Origin: Streptococcus australis | GTDB lineage: Bacteria; Bacillota; Bacilli; Lactobacillales; Streptococcaceae | NCBI RefSeq assembly: GCF_003943615.1 | Contig: NZ_RJPZ01000003.1 | Location: 171,437-226,648 of the forward strand | DNA length: 55,212 nt | Direction of reading: 5' to 3' | Shown: piece by piece, positions 47,666 to 55,212 of the stretch | How the letters are laid out: each line of letters begins with the position of its first letter | Numbering within the stretch: the stretch's first letter is position 1 | Position numbers and translations under genes: made by a program | Notes under the pieces: model-generated | The model's input: only the letters and a program-made list of their open reading frames with translations | Database searches by the model: none | What the model was told of the DNA's origin: nothing

Positions 47666-48541
47666 ATGCAGTATACTATAACGATACCAAGTGCCTTGCC
47701 CGCTATGACGGTCAAAGAGGCCCTTGAAGATTATTTTCTCATCCCACGAAAGATTCGTCATTTTTTGCGAACCAAAAAACATGTCCAAGTCAATGGGGAG
47801 ACCGTCCACTGGCAATCGATGCTTGAAGCGGGTGACCAACTCACCCTCACCTTTGATCCGGAAGATTATGAAGAAAAGGATCTCTTGACAGGGGATGCTA
47901 GCCTGGTCGAAACCCTCTATGAAGATGAGCACCTCATCATCGTAAACAAGCCGGAAGGCATGAAAACACACGCCAATCAACCAGATGAAATCGCCCTTCT
48001 TAATCATGTCTCCACTTATGTTGGGAAGACCTGTTATGTCGTTCATCGCTTGGACAAGGAAACCAGTGGAGCTCTTGTCTTTGCCAAGAATCCCTTTGTT
48101 TTACCCGTCCTGAATCGGCTGCTAGAAGATAAGAAAATTCAACGAGACTATTGGGCTCTAATCTTAGGCACCTTACCCAAAAAGCAACTGATTTATAAGG
48201 ACAAATTAGGCCGTGATCGCCATGATCGACGCAAGCGTATTGTCGATCCTCGAAAGGGCCTCTATGCGGAAACCCATGTGACTAGCTTAAAGACTTTCAA
48301 GCGCACCAGCTTAGTCAACTGTCAGCTCCAGACAGGTCGCACCCACCAGATCCGCGTCCACCTCTCTCACCATGGCCATCCAATCGTGGGAGACCCTCTC
48401 TATAACCCCGAGAGAGCTCCTCGTCTCATGCTCCATGCCCACCGCTTGCGGCTTACCCATCCCTTCACCTTAGAGAAAATTCAAGTTGAGGCCACGTCTC
48501 CAAGTTTTGAGAAAGGCTTAAAAGAGCAAACGTCTCCATAG
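47666..48541 (+). CDS. RluD-type 23S rRNA pseudouridine synthase
   Basis: 291 residues. An S4-like N-terminal part (LIPRKIRHFLRTKKHVQVNG) precedes the catalytic domain: LIIVNKPEGMKTHA, HRLDKETSGALVFAK with catalytic Asp130, and QTGRTHQIRVHLSHHGHPIVGDPLY. It isomerises uridines in structured RNA; the exact rRNA position cannot be told. Transcribed divergently from pbp2a. The start sits almost on the -10 box. Confidence 0.92.
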   Translation: MQYTITIPSALPAMTVKEALEDYFLIPRKIRHFLRTKKHVQVNGETVHWQSMLEAGDQLTLTFDPEDYEEKDLLTGDASLVETLYEDEHLIIVNKPEGMKTHANQPDEIALLNHVSTYVGKTCYVVHRLDKETSGALVFAKNPFVLPVLNRLLEDKKIQRDYWALILGTLPKKQLIYKDKLGRDRHDRRKRIVDPRKGLYAETHVTSLKTFKRTSLVNCQLQTGRTHQIRVHLSHHGHPIVGDPLYNPERAPRLMLHAHRLRLTHPFTLEKIQVEATSPSFEKGLKEQTSP

Positions 48542-48589
48542 AGCAAAACTCCTGATGTTTCTATTCTAGTGGACTAGAAGAATCTTCCT

Positions 48590-48618
48590 AAATGACTAAA
48601 AATAAAAGTCATTTTTTG
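48590..48618 (+). terminator. Terminator of the pseudouridine synthase gene
   Basis: AAATGACT and AGTCATTT pair (8 bp) and are followed by TTTTTT-rich sequence, 50 bp after the stop. Confidence 0.75.
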
Positions 48619-48666
48619 AAAATCATCTAGCTGTTTTATGTAAAAAGAAAGTTTGTCTACATCTAA

Positions 48667-48847
48667 AAGAGGCTAGGACTTTTGTCCTAGCCTCTCAATT
48701 GTCTTTGGATTGTCGAGCAAGACGCAGTGGTTGAGTGGGCTCTACTACGCTGATTTCATCAGCTTTTACAGCCCTACTCAACTGTGCGGAGGTGGGACGA
48801 CGAAATCGAATTCTAACGAATTACCGATTTCTGTCCCACTCTCTTTC
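48667..48847 (+). repeat. 180-bp dispersed repeat, copy F
   Basis: Between convergent pseudouridine synthase (+) and pht (-). Its left end has the most symmetrical form, AGAGGCTAGGAC-TTTT-GTCCTAGCCTCT, a perfect 12-bp stem. Confidence 0.92.
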
Positions 48848-48866
48848 TGTTATTTCTACATCAGTC

Positions 48867-51800
48867 CTATTCCGTCGTTTCTTCACTTGCGACTGGACTG
48901 GCTTCTGTTTTTTCTGACTCTGGTGATGGGGTCTGAACAGGATCTGAAGCCTCTTCCTTATTTTGGCTAGGATCGCTTGTAGCAGGACTTTGAGGGGCTG
49001 GGTCTGCTTTGTCTGCTTCCGCCACTACTGTCGATGGAGCTGCTAGCAATTCATCTCGAAGAACTTGAATCGCTTGTAGCAAGGCTTTCTTGTCGCTCCT
49101 TGGATCAGCTAGTTGATCAAAGAGAGCTTCTAAGCGTTCAAACTGAGCATCACTGGCTCCTTTTTCGGCCAATTGTTGGTGGAGAGCGATCAACTGGTTA
49201 TAAATCTCTTGATAGAGGGCCACATCTCCAAGTTGAGGTTCCTCTGTTTTCTTTTGCTTTTGTTGTTCAATCGTTTCACCAACTTCACGCAAAAGACTTT
49301 TTCCTGCAGTCAAGGCCTTGTCAGCATCGGGCTCTTGCTGTACCTGTTCCAAACGTTCTTCAAAGGCAGGACGCTTGCTTTCTTCTACTTGTGGCAAAAG
49401 AGAGCTGATTTGTTCCAAAAGGGTTGTCAAGAGACTAGAGCGTTGACGGGACTCTGTCTTTTCATCCAAGTCACCATAGACCCCTTTGAGGAAGTCGTAA
49501 ACAGCTAGGTTATAGGACGGAGCATCTCCTCCCTTTTGATCTAGAACTGTTTTTTCGATTGGATAGGTTGGAGCATTTTCCTGGGACAGTAGCTGGTCAA
49601 TCGCTTGCTTAGCTTGGTAAAGTTCCATGAAATGGGCTTTTGAGTCCCAAGCTTCTTCAAAGGCTTGAGCCCGGTAAAGCTTCAAAGCAAGGTCTGATGC
49701 TGTCGCCCGTAATTCCGGTGTCAAACGCGCATCACTTAAACTTTGGTAGAAATACTTGAGGTAGTCCACCGAAGTCACACCAGTCCGATCTTGCATCTCC
49801 TGAATAGCTTGCAACAATTTTCCTTCTTGCTCCAATCGTTGGCTATCTTTAGCTGTATAGGCTTCCTGCAACTGAGAAACCAGGCTTTCTTTCTTGAGTT
49901 GGAAGGCTTCGGTATCTAGCAATCGAACCTGCTCCAACAATTCCTGGTAGCGACGGTCCAAGGCCGTCTCTTCTTTCGGTTTGACTTCCTGGGTCGCATG
50001 AATATATTCCTTGTCAACTTGCTCAAGACTCGCCAAGTACCCTGCTGTTGAATTGCTTGGGAAGTTTTTAACAGTTTCTAAGAATTGACCCAAGTTCAAC
50101 TCAATCCGTCTTTGTTGCAGAGGGTCTGAAGCGTACAAAGTCCGACTTTCTGCTAGGAGTTGGTTGACTTTGTCCTCTACAGCTTTCTGATCCAAGTCAC
50201 CTTTCTGGTAAGCTGCTTGGATGGTCGGCAGACGGTGAGCCAAGTAGTCCGCCAAGCCTGCTGAGCGCACCTTGATATAGTGGTTATGGTCCCCATGCGG
50301 AATGACAAACTGACCATTCTCGATTTGCATCGTATAAGGGGAAATACCAGAGCGAAGTGCTGTTGCATAGAGCTCGTTGATAAAGTCTAGCTCAGGATTT
50401 CCTGTTTCAAGTGGAATCCGGACATGTTCCTTCCGAACTGCATAAGGGTGGATATGGGTTGGATCGTATTCTTGGTCTGGATTGTTAAAGACAAAGAAAC
50501 CATTGGAAATCTTGATAGCTTCCCGAGGGACGCCGTAAGTCTGGCTAATGTACTGAATTTTTTCTTCATCCGAAGCATCTCGCGAATAGGTCGCTACATC
50601 ATCTGTCAGTGGTTGTCCCTTGTCTTCTTCCTTCTTACCAGCTAACACTGCCTCTGCAGCTGCGATCTCTTGAGGAGAGAGATCCTTCTTGTAGAAGTAA
50701 TGGGCATGGTCTCCGTGAGCGACCATATAGCCCTCGTCATCCTTGCTGATGACATGGTCTGCATGGAATCCATGATCGTGCTCATGGGCCTGTTCGCCTT
50801 CATGATGATGATCATGATCGGCTTCATGGTCCTCATGGTCATGCTTGTGATGAGGATCTTCCTTCTCATGGTCGTGGTCCTGATTGACTGGTTTTGTGTC
50901 TGGGCTTGAAGGTTGAGTTGGACTCTCTTCTTTTGTGATACTTCCACCTTGTGTACGGGATAGTTGGAACTGTCGTGCCAACTCCCGCTCTAAAGGCGAA
51001 AGGAGACTATAAGGGATGAAATGGAAATGATCCCCATGAGGATAAACTACCCCTTGATCTGTCCATTTGGTAATCTTACTTGGATCAAAAACAGAACCAT
51101 CCGACTCAACATGGCGCTCTGAAAGCGGGGTATGCTGCAACTCTTTCTGTAGGCTTTCCAGACTTCGCCCTTCTGTCGTCACTGTTGGATGGGGAAGAGG
51201 AGTGGAGAGCGCTGGAGTGACAGGTGCTGGAATCGGTTGATTCGGATTAACCGGTGCAGTTAACTGGATAGAAGGGGGCAATACAGGTTTTACCTCATTT
51301 TTCCCCCCTCTACCATTTAAGATAGATAAGGCAGCAGCTAATTCTCCAGCTGATAAAGCGCTCTTCGGAATAAAGTGGTAATGTCCCCCATGAGGCACGA
51401 TAAAGCCATCTCCTGTATCAGAAATCACATCCCCAGGATGGAAGACATAGCCGTCATCTGTCCGATAACCACCTTGGCCAGGCTTGACTCCTGCTGTCAG
51501 ACTAGCCACCGTTTTTCCTTCTTGTAAAGCTTGACTCGGCTGACTAAAGTCTCGAGTTTTTCCAGCTTTTTGAGAGGGTTCTGTCGCAGCTGACACAAAC
51601 TCCCCATTTTTCTGTTGGGCAATTTCCTCCACCGAACGGACATTCAGCGTATGTTTCGGATCGGTTAGGTAGAGGTAGTAGGTCCCATCCTTCTTGATAA
51701 TATAGCCATCTCGCACCTGTGTGACAATATCCGATTGTTGCAGTTGGTAAGTGGGATCACGTAAAATCAGCTCCTCACTAAAAATCGCATCGTAAGGGAC

Positions 51801-52088
51801 TTTGCCGTTGTAGTAATGGAAATGATCTCCATGGGAAGTCACAAAGCCCTCATCCGTAATTTTAACCACAATCTGCTCTGCCTGGATCTTTTCCTTCGAA
51901 TTGACGGTTTCAATGCTTTCTTCCTGCTTGTTTGAGCGGCTATCTGACTTTTTCTTGTCTCCTTGTAAATACTGCACCTGATTCTGATTCTTTTTGTCTT
52001 CCTTGACTGGTGCTTGCTGACTTAAGGCATAGGCGCACAAACCCAAACCTAAGGTTGCTACTAATCCAATTGTTGCTTTTTTCTTCAT
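48867..52088 (-). CDS. Polyhistidine triad (Pht) surface protein
   Basis: 1073 residues. The signal region LGLGLCAYAL resembles the lipobox-like start of pneumococcal Pht proteins. Five HxxHxH triads occur at about residues 86, 233, 351, 458 and 598, each in the typical setting (HGDHFHYYNGKVPYDAI and relatives). A very His-rich stretch at 404-448 should bind zinc. The C-terminal 450 residues are helical, Gln/Glu/Lys-rich, ending in a Pro/Ser/Thr/Glu tail. Pht proteins collect zinc and hand it to AdcAII. It lies 10 bp after the adcAII-like gene, sharing its AdcR-controlled promoter. Confidence 0.93.
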   Translation of the reverse strand: MKKKATIGLVATLGLGLCAYALSQQAPVKEDKKNQNQVQYLQGDKKKSDSRSNKQEESIETVNSKEKIQAEQIVVKITDEGFVTSHGDHFHYYNGKVPYDAIFSEELILRDPTYQLQQSDIVTQVRDGYIIKKDGTYYLYLTDPKHTLNVRSVEEIAQQKNGEFVSAATEPSQKAGKTRDFSQPSQALQEGKTVASLTAGVKPGQGGYRTDDGYVFHPGDVISDTGDGFIVPHGGHYHFIPKSALSAGELAAALSILNGRGGKNEVKPVLPPSIQLTAPVNPNQPIPAPVTPALSTPLPHPTVTTEGRSLESLQKELQHTPLSERHVESDGSVFDPSKITKWTDQGVVYPHGDHFHFIPYSLLSPLERELARQFQLSRTQGGSITKEESPTQPSSPDTKPVNQDHDHEKEDPHHKHDHEDHEADHDHHHEGEQAHEHDHGFHADHVISKDDEGYMVAHGDHAHYFYKKDLSPQEIAAAEAVLAGKKEEDKGQPLTDDVATYSRDASDEEKIQYISQTYGVPREAIKISNGFFVFNNPDQEYDPTHIHPYAVRKEHVRIPLETGNPELDFINELYATALRSGISPYTMQIENGQFVIPHGDHNHYIKVRSAGLADYLAHRLPTIQAAYQKGDLDQKAVEDKVNQLLAESRTLYASDPLQQRRIELNLGQFLETVKNFPSNSTAGYLASLEQVDKEYIHATQEVKPKEETALDRRYQELLEQVRLLDTEAFQLKKESLVSQLQEAYTAKDSQRLEQEGKLLQAIQEMQDRTGVTSVDYLKYFYQSLSDARLTPELRATASDLALKLYRAQAFEEAWDSKAHFMELYQAKQAIDQLLSQENAPTYPIEKTVLDQKGGDAPSYNLAVYDFLKGVYGDLDEKTESRQRSSLLTTLLEQISSLLPQVEESKRPAFEERLEQVQQEPDADKALTAGKSLLREVGETIEQQKQKKTEEPQLGDVALYQEIYNQLIALHQQLAEKGASDAQFERLEALFDQLADPRSDKKALLQAIQVLRDELLAAPSTVVAEADKADPAPQSPATSDPSQNKEEASDPVQTPSPESEKTEASPVASEETTE

Positions 52089-52098
52089 TTCTTTTTAC

Positions 52099-53034
52099 TC
52101 ACTCCTGTAATTCTTTCGCTAGACTAGCCATATTTTCTTCTAAGTTTTCTAAGAGATCTTTATTATTTTCCGGATCCGCTTCGAGAGGATCTAACACCTT
52201 CACTTTTGCCCCTGTCGCTTTGGCAATGCTATCGGCCACCTTGGACGAGGTATGCTTCTCCACAAAGATCGTCTGAACTTGATAATCCTTGACAAACTGC
52301 TGAATCTCAGCCAATTGACGGGCTGTTGGTTCCTGCTCAGGCGAGATCCCTGCGATTCCTAATTGTTTCAGACCAAAACGCTTGGCTAGATAAGAGAAGG
52401 CTGTATGTTGGGTCACAAAGGTCTTTTGTGCCGCTTTTTCAAAGAGAGGCTGGTATTTAGCCACCAAAGCCTCACAGCGTTTTTCAAGTTTTTGGGCATT
52501 GGCCTCATAATAACTTCTGTTCTCTGGATCAATATTTCCCAATTCTTGGGCGATGATCTTCCCTTCTTCAGCGATTTTCAGTGGATCCATCCAAGTATGA
52601 GGGTCATACAAGTTTTTTGCATCCTTTCCTTCCGTATCCTCAATATCCTCTAATCCAGCAACCTTATCCAATTCCATTCCTTTGCTGGCTTCGATAACTC
52701 GCAGTTTCGAGTCTTGCAAGCTAGGGTCTAGACGCCCGGCCCAAGATTCGAGTGTGTGAGAATGGTAGACAAAGACATCCGCGTCATAGATCTGGGCTGT
52801 CTCCTTGGCCGAAGGTTCGTAATCATGAATCCCAGCACCTGACTGAACCATCCAGACCTCGTTTCGATCGCCTGAAATTTCCTTAACCAGGGAATAGACA
52901 GGATAGAAACTCGTCACAATTTTGAGTCCCTTTTTCGTTGGGCCAGCTCCAGAACTTCTCTGGCTTCCACAAGCCACCAACAACAAGAGGCAGATGAATC
53001 CAATTCCTAAGACTCTTAGTTTTCTCCCAAACAT
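52099..53034 (-). CDS. adcAII: Zinc-binding lipoprotein AdcAII/Lmb
   Basis: 311 residues. Lipobox LLLVAC; cluster A-I metal-binding fold. Zinc ligands are visible in GAGIHDYEPSAKE, DPHTWMDP and FVTQHTAFSYLAKRFG, plus a late acidic residue. The His-rich loop of AdcA is lacking, as expected for AdcAII (Lmb, laminin-binding homologue). It delivers zinc to the AdcCB ABC permease. First gene of the adcAII-pht operon, controlled by two AdcR boxes. Confidence 0.93.
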   Translation of the reverse strand: MFGRKLRVLGIGFICLLLLVACGSQRSSGAGPTKKGLKIVTSFYPVYSLVKEISGDRNEVWMVQSGAGIHDYEPSAKETAQIYDADVFVYHSHTLESWAGRLDPSLQDSKLRVIEASKGMELDKVAGLEDIEDTEGKDAKNLYDPHTWMDPLKIAEEGKIIAQELGNIDPENRSYYEANAQKLEKRCEALVAKYQPLFEKAAQKTFVTQHTAFSYLAKRFGLKQLGIAGISPEQEPTARQLAEIQQFVKDYQVQTIFVEKHTSSKVADSIAKATGAKVKVLDPLEADPENNKDLLENLEENMASLAKELQE

Positions 53035-53066
53035 GTATAATCCCTTTCTTTTTCTTAATCGGTTTA

Positions 53067-53118
53067 TTAAACAGTTAATTAACTAGTTAATAATAACGCT
53101 TATTTTTTAGTTTGTCAA
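53067..53118 (-). promoter_or_regulatory. adcAII promoter with two abutting AdcR boxes
   Basis: Minus-strand TTGACA (53113-53118), 17-bp spacer, TATTAT (53090-53095). TTAACTAGTTAA (53079-53090) is a perfect AdcR box (TTAACYRGTTAA), touching the -10. TTAAACAGTTAA (53067-53078) follows directly, with one mismatch. Zinc-loaded AdcR would cover the start of transcription. Confidence 0.9.
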
Positions 53119-53145
53119 GATTTTTTTGTATTTTTGATCACACAG

Positions 53146-53169
53146 AAAAAAGAGGCCCCTGAGGGCTTC
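53146..53169 (-). terminator. Terminator after the surface-protein remnant
   Basis: GAAGCCC-TCAG-GGGCCTC (one mismatch) followed by TTTTTT on the minus strand. Confidence 0.75.
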
Positions 53170-53215
53170 GTCAATTCTCTCGATTAGTTAAATAATTGTT
53201 GATCAAGAAATGCGC

Positions 53216-53510
53216 TTATTTTTTCTTCTTTTTAAAAAGATAAGCTGCACCGCTTGCTACTACAAAGGCTAATACCAAGCTAATCAAGGAGATGGTGGTA
53301 CCAGTGCTTGGAAAGAAACCAATCTTCTTACCTGGTTTCTTAGACCCTGGTGTAACTGGTTTTGTAGGTTCATGTTTATTGGTTAGAACAACATTACCTT
53401 GACCATCATCTATATCCGTCACTTGGTAACCTGTTGAAACATCTACTCTTCGACCGTGTAGGTGGTAGCTTTACCCTTGACAATTTTGTCTAAGTCCGCA
53501 AAGAATCTAA
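53216..53510 (-). pseudogene. C-terminal remnant of a Cna-B/FPSTG surface protein
   Basis: The last 68 residues are open (MTDIDDGQGNVVLTNKHEP...), ending with FPSTG, a hydrophobic span and KKKKK, a sortase signal. Upstream, ATTYTVEE and VDVSTGYQVTD are the end of a Cna-B domain but lie in different frames: a frameshift near 53445-53450 brings a TAG. Nothing further upstream belongs to it, since a terminator of the next gene abuts at 53513. A dead fragment of a pilin- or adhesin-like gene. Confidence 0.8.
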
Positions 53511-53512
53511 AA

Positions 53513-53537
53513 AACCAGCCCCTTCATAGAGCTGGTT
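53513..53537 (-). terminator. Terminator of the CHAP-domain gene
   Basis: AACCAGC and GCTGGTT form a 7-bp stem, followed by six T residues on the minus strand. Confidence 0.8.
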
Positions 53538-53589
53538 GTCTTTCTATTATAGAAAAGTCCTTAGGCAAAAATGCTGAAATCCTTATTTG

Positions 53590-55212
53590 TTATTTATAAC
53601 GTGGTGTAGCAAATCCTCGGATATTCCCGTGTCCGATACGGTAAACATTGCGTTTTACGGTTCCAACATCACCTGAATTTCCTTCGATTGTGTGAATAAA
53701 TCCATTTTCGACACGTTCTACAATTCCAATATGGTCTGCAAAACCGTCATTCGACTGAGAATATTCATCCCAGTTAAAGGTAATGATGTCCCCTGACTTT
53801 GGTGTAGAGGCCCCATTTTCATTCCAAATACCCAAACGTTTAAAAATTTGGATATGGCGCTCTACGCCACACTCACGACCAATCAAATGACTAAGTCCTT
53901 CGCGTTGGAAGACTGTTGTGACAAAAACATCGCACCAATCATCAGAATTTTTTACAGCGTATCCAACTGGTAGGGGATGTACGCTATTATAATCCTTGAC
54001 CAATTGAAGATGGGCTGCGCTTCCGCTACGAACACCGACAAGACTTGCTGCAGCTCGTAAAATACGATCTCGTTGACCATTAGAAACATGAGGATTGTAT
54101 GCTGTTTGATCAACTGTATCACGAGGTGAAAGAGCTGTTTGACCCAGGTTAAAACCTTCCACTCCACCATCCACATAGTCCACATAGACGTGCGTTGTAT
54201 AGTTCCCTTTCTGGTATTGGTGATTCACTGCAGAGACCTGTACTTCGGTATGCATACCAGAAGGTGCTGTAGAATACCAGTAGAGATTTTCTTGATGAAC
54301 TTGAGACCAAACAGCAACACGGATGTACTTAATCTGACGCCCTTGAGATGCCTGATCCACCGCTACCGTATAAGTACCGTTATTCGAGTTCACATCCTTG
54401 ATGTAGGTCTGTGTTTTGGTCTTAGCATTACGGAATTCAACGTCTGTAGTTGTCCCACCAACACCGACTCGTGTGCCATCATTCTGAATGTAGTATAGGT
54501 GAACAAAGTACTTCCCAGTGGAATTTTTATGGTCACTAGCCTTCACAGAAATCTTGTAGTCTCCGTTTGCTTGACGAGTCGCTTCGTACCAACGGATATC
54601 ATCTTGACCATCCTTATCAGACCAAGTTGGAACTTGAACAGTCCGCACGCCTTTAGGGCTGTAAACATCCTTAATGACGACGTCAAAGGTTCCCGTATCC
54701 TTGTTGTTGTTTTGAATAATAAGGTTGCCACTTGGATAGGATTGACGCACTTCCGTCGTGGTTTCGGTGATGTAGTTTCGTTGGTTGCCATTGTCCACAT
54801 AGTAGACATGGACATTATACTTACCGGTGTCATTCTTATGTTCAGATGCCTTAATGGTTGCACGATAGCTACCATCAGCTTGCTTAGTTGCCTTATGCCA
54901 GATGAGGTCATCTTGCCAGTTTTGATTTGACCAGGTCGGAATCAAGACTTCCTTCAAGCCGTTTGGCGCTACAACATTACGAACCACAGCGTCAAACGTG
55001 CCAGTCGAAGCATTATTATTTTCAATCGTTACTGTACCACTTGGATAGGATTGACGCACTTCCGTCGTGGTTTCGGTGATGTAGTTTCGTTGGTTGCCAT
55101 TGTCCACATAGTAGACATGGACATTATACTTACCGGTGTCATTCTTATGTTCAGATGCCTTAATGGTTGCACGATAGCTACCATCAGCTTGCTTAGTTGC
55201 CTTATGCCAGAT
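53590..55212 (-). CDS. Bsp-repeat surface protein with C-terminal CHAP hydrolase domain, 5' end outside window
   Basis: At least 540 residues; the frame is open to the window edge, so the true start is beyond it (the GTG at 55107 is internal). Repeats of about 100 residues (GTFDVVIKDVYSPKGVRTVQVPTW..., TGKYNVHVYYVDNG) match the group B streptococcal Bsp-like repeat and occur at least four times. The C-terminal CHAP domain carries catalytic Cys in DDWCDVFVTTVF and His in ADHIGIVE. It probably cleaves peptidoglycan, like LytF-type hydrolases. No anchor signal at the C-terminus. Confidence 0.9.
   Translation of the reverse strand: MWHKATKQADGSYRATIKASEHKNDTGKYNVHVYYVDNGNQRNYITETTTEVRQSYPSGTVTIENNNASTGTFDAVVRNVVAPNGLKEVLIPTWSNQNWQDDLIWHKATKQADGSYRATIKASEHKNDTGKYNVHVYYVDNGNQRNYITETTTEVRQSYPSGNLIIQNNNKDTGTFDVVIKDVYSPKGVRTVQVPTWSDKDGQDDIRWYEATRQANGDYKISVKASDHKNSTGKYFVHLYYIQNDGTRVGVGGTTTDVEFRNAKTKTQTYIKDVNSNNGTYTVAVDQASQGRQIKYIRVAVWSQVHQENLYWYSTAPSGMHTEVQVSAVNHQYQKGNYTTHVYVDYVDGGVEGFNLGQTALSPRDTVDQTAYNPHVSNGQRDRILRAAASLVGVRSGSAAHLQLVKDYNSVHPLPVGYAVKNSDDWCDVFVTTVFQREGLSHLIGRECGVERHIQIFKRLGIWNENGASTPKSGDIITFNWDEYSQSNDGFADHIGIVERVENGFIHTIEGNSGDVGTVKRNVYRIGHGNIRGFATPRYK
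54728..55212 (-). repeat. 309-bp repeat with identical 176-bp blocks
   Basis: 54728-54903 and 55037-55212 are identical at every base, 309 bp (103 codons) apart, while the rest of the units has diverged. This points to recent gene conversion or duplication inside the Bsp-like repeat array. Confidence 0.9.

Overview
The window is chromosomal DNA of a viridans-type Streptococcus (mitis/sanguinis/parasanguinis part of the genus; I cannot fix the species). The evidence is the conserved streptococcal neighbourhoods purA-tadA-ffs, hslO-dusB, ctsR-clpC, rpsB-tsf, rpmG-secE-nusG beside pbp2a, and pht-adcAII behind an AdcR operator. Also typical are LPXTG and YSIRK surface-protein signatures, a CiaR-driven csRNA, and tRNA-Cys without encoded CCA. 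Nearly all housekeeping genes lie on the minus strand.

Layout. 1-1753: 3' part-truncated secreted C69 dipeptidase with a 14-residue repeat tail. 1996-5101: lysine/diaminopimelate genes (dapH, N-acetyl-DAP deacetylase), 5-formyl-THF cyclo-ligase and a rhomboid protease. 5208-10001: five adjacent paralogous single-pass membrane proteins with two tandem BLIP/BamE-like extracellular domains, in two transcription units that share a promoter motif. 10185-17827: a six-gene sorbitol (glucitol) PTS operon lying between a 3' fragment of pgi and a full-length, divergent pgi. 18007-20528: SRP RNA, an odd tandem-repeat RNA-like stretch, tadA, a csRNA and purA with a structured leader. 20783-25468: hslO-dusB and a nudix-pnuC-nadR NAD salvage operon. 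25674-27453: two lipoproteins and an ECF S component. 27465-30360: ctsR-clpC. 30591-38259: decaying fucosidase and beta-galactosidase surface genes. 38637-43847: a small membrane protein, tsf, rpsB, tRNA-Cys, a lipoprotein, nusG, secE, rpmG. 43974-48541: a zinc metallopeptidase, PBP2a and an RluD-like pseudouridine synthase. 48867-53034: histidine-triad protein and zinc-binding lipoprotein. 53216-55212: a broken Cna-B/FPSTG remnant and a Bsp-repeat CHAP hydrolase running off the window.

A dispersed element of about 180 bp, with inverted-repeat ends and strong internal hairpins, occurs six times. Five of the six copies sit exactly between convergent genes, which suggests a mobile element that has become a bidirectional terminator.

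The best candidates for undescribed biology are the five-gene tandem-domain membrane-protein cluster, the terminator-like repeat family, the RNA-like stretch after ffs, the purA and nusG leaders, and the pgi duplication around the sorbitol operon. All functional statements come from reading motifs and known family features; no database search was run.
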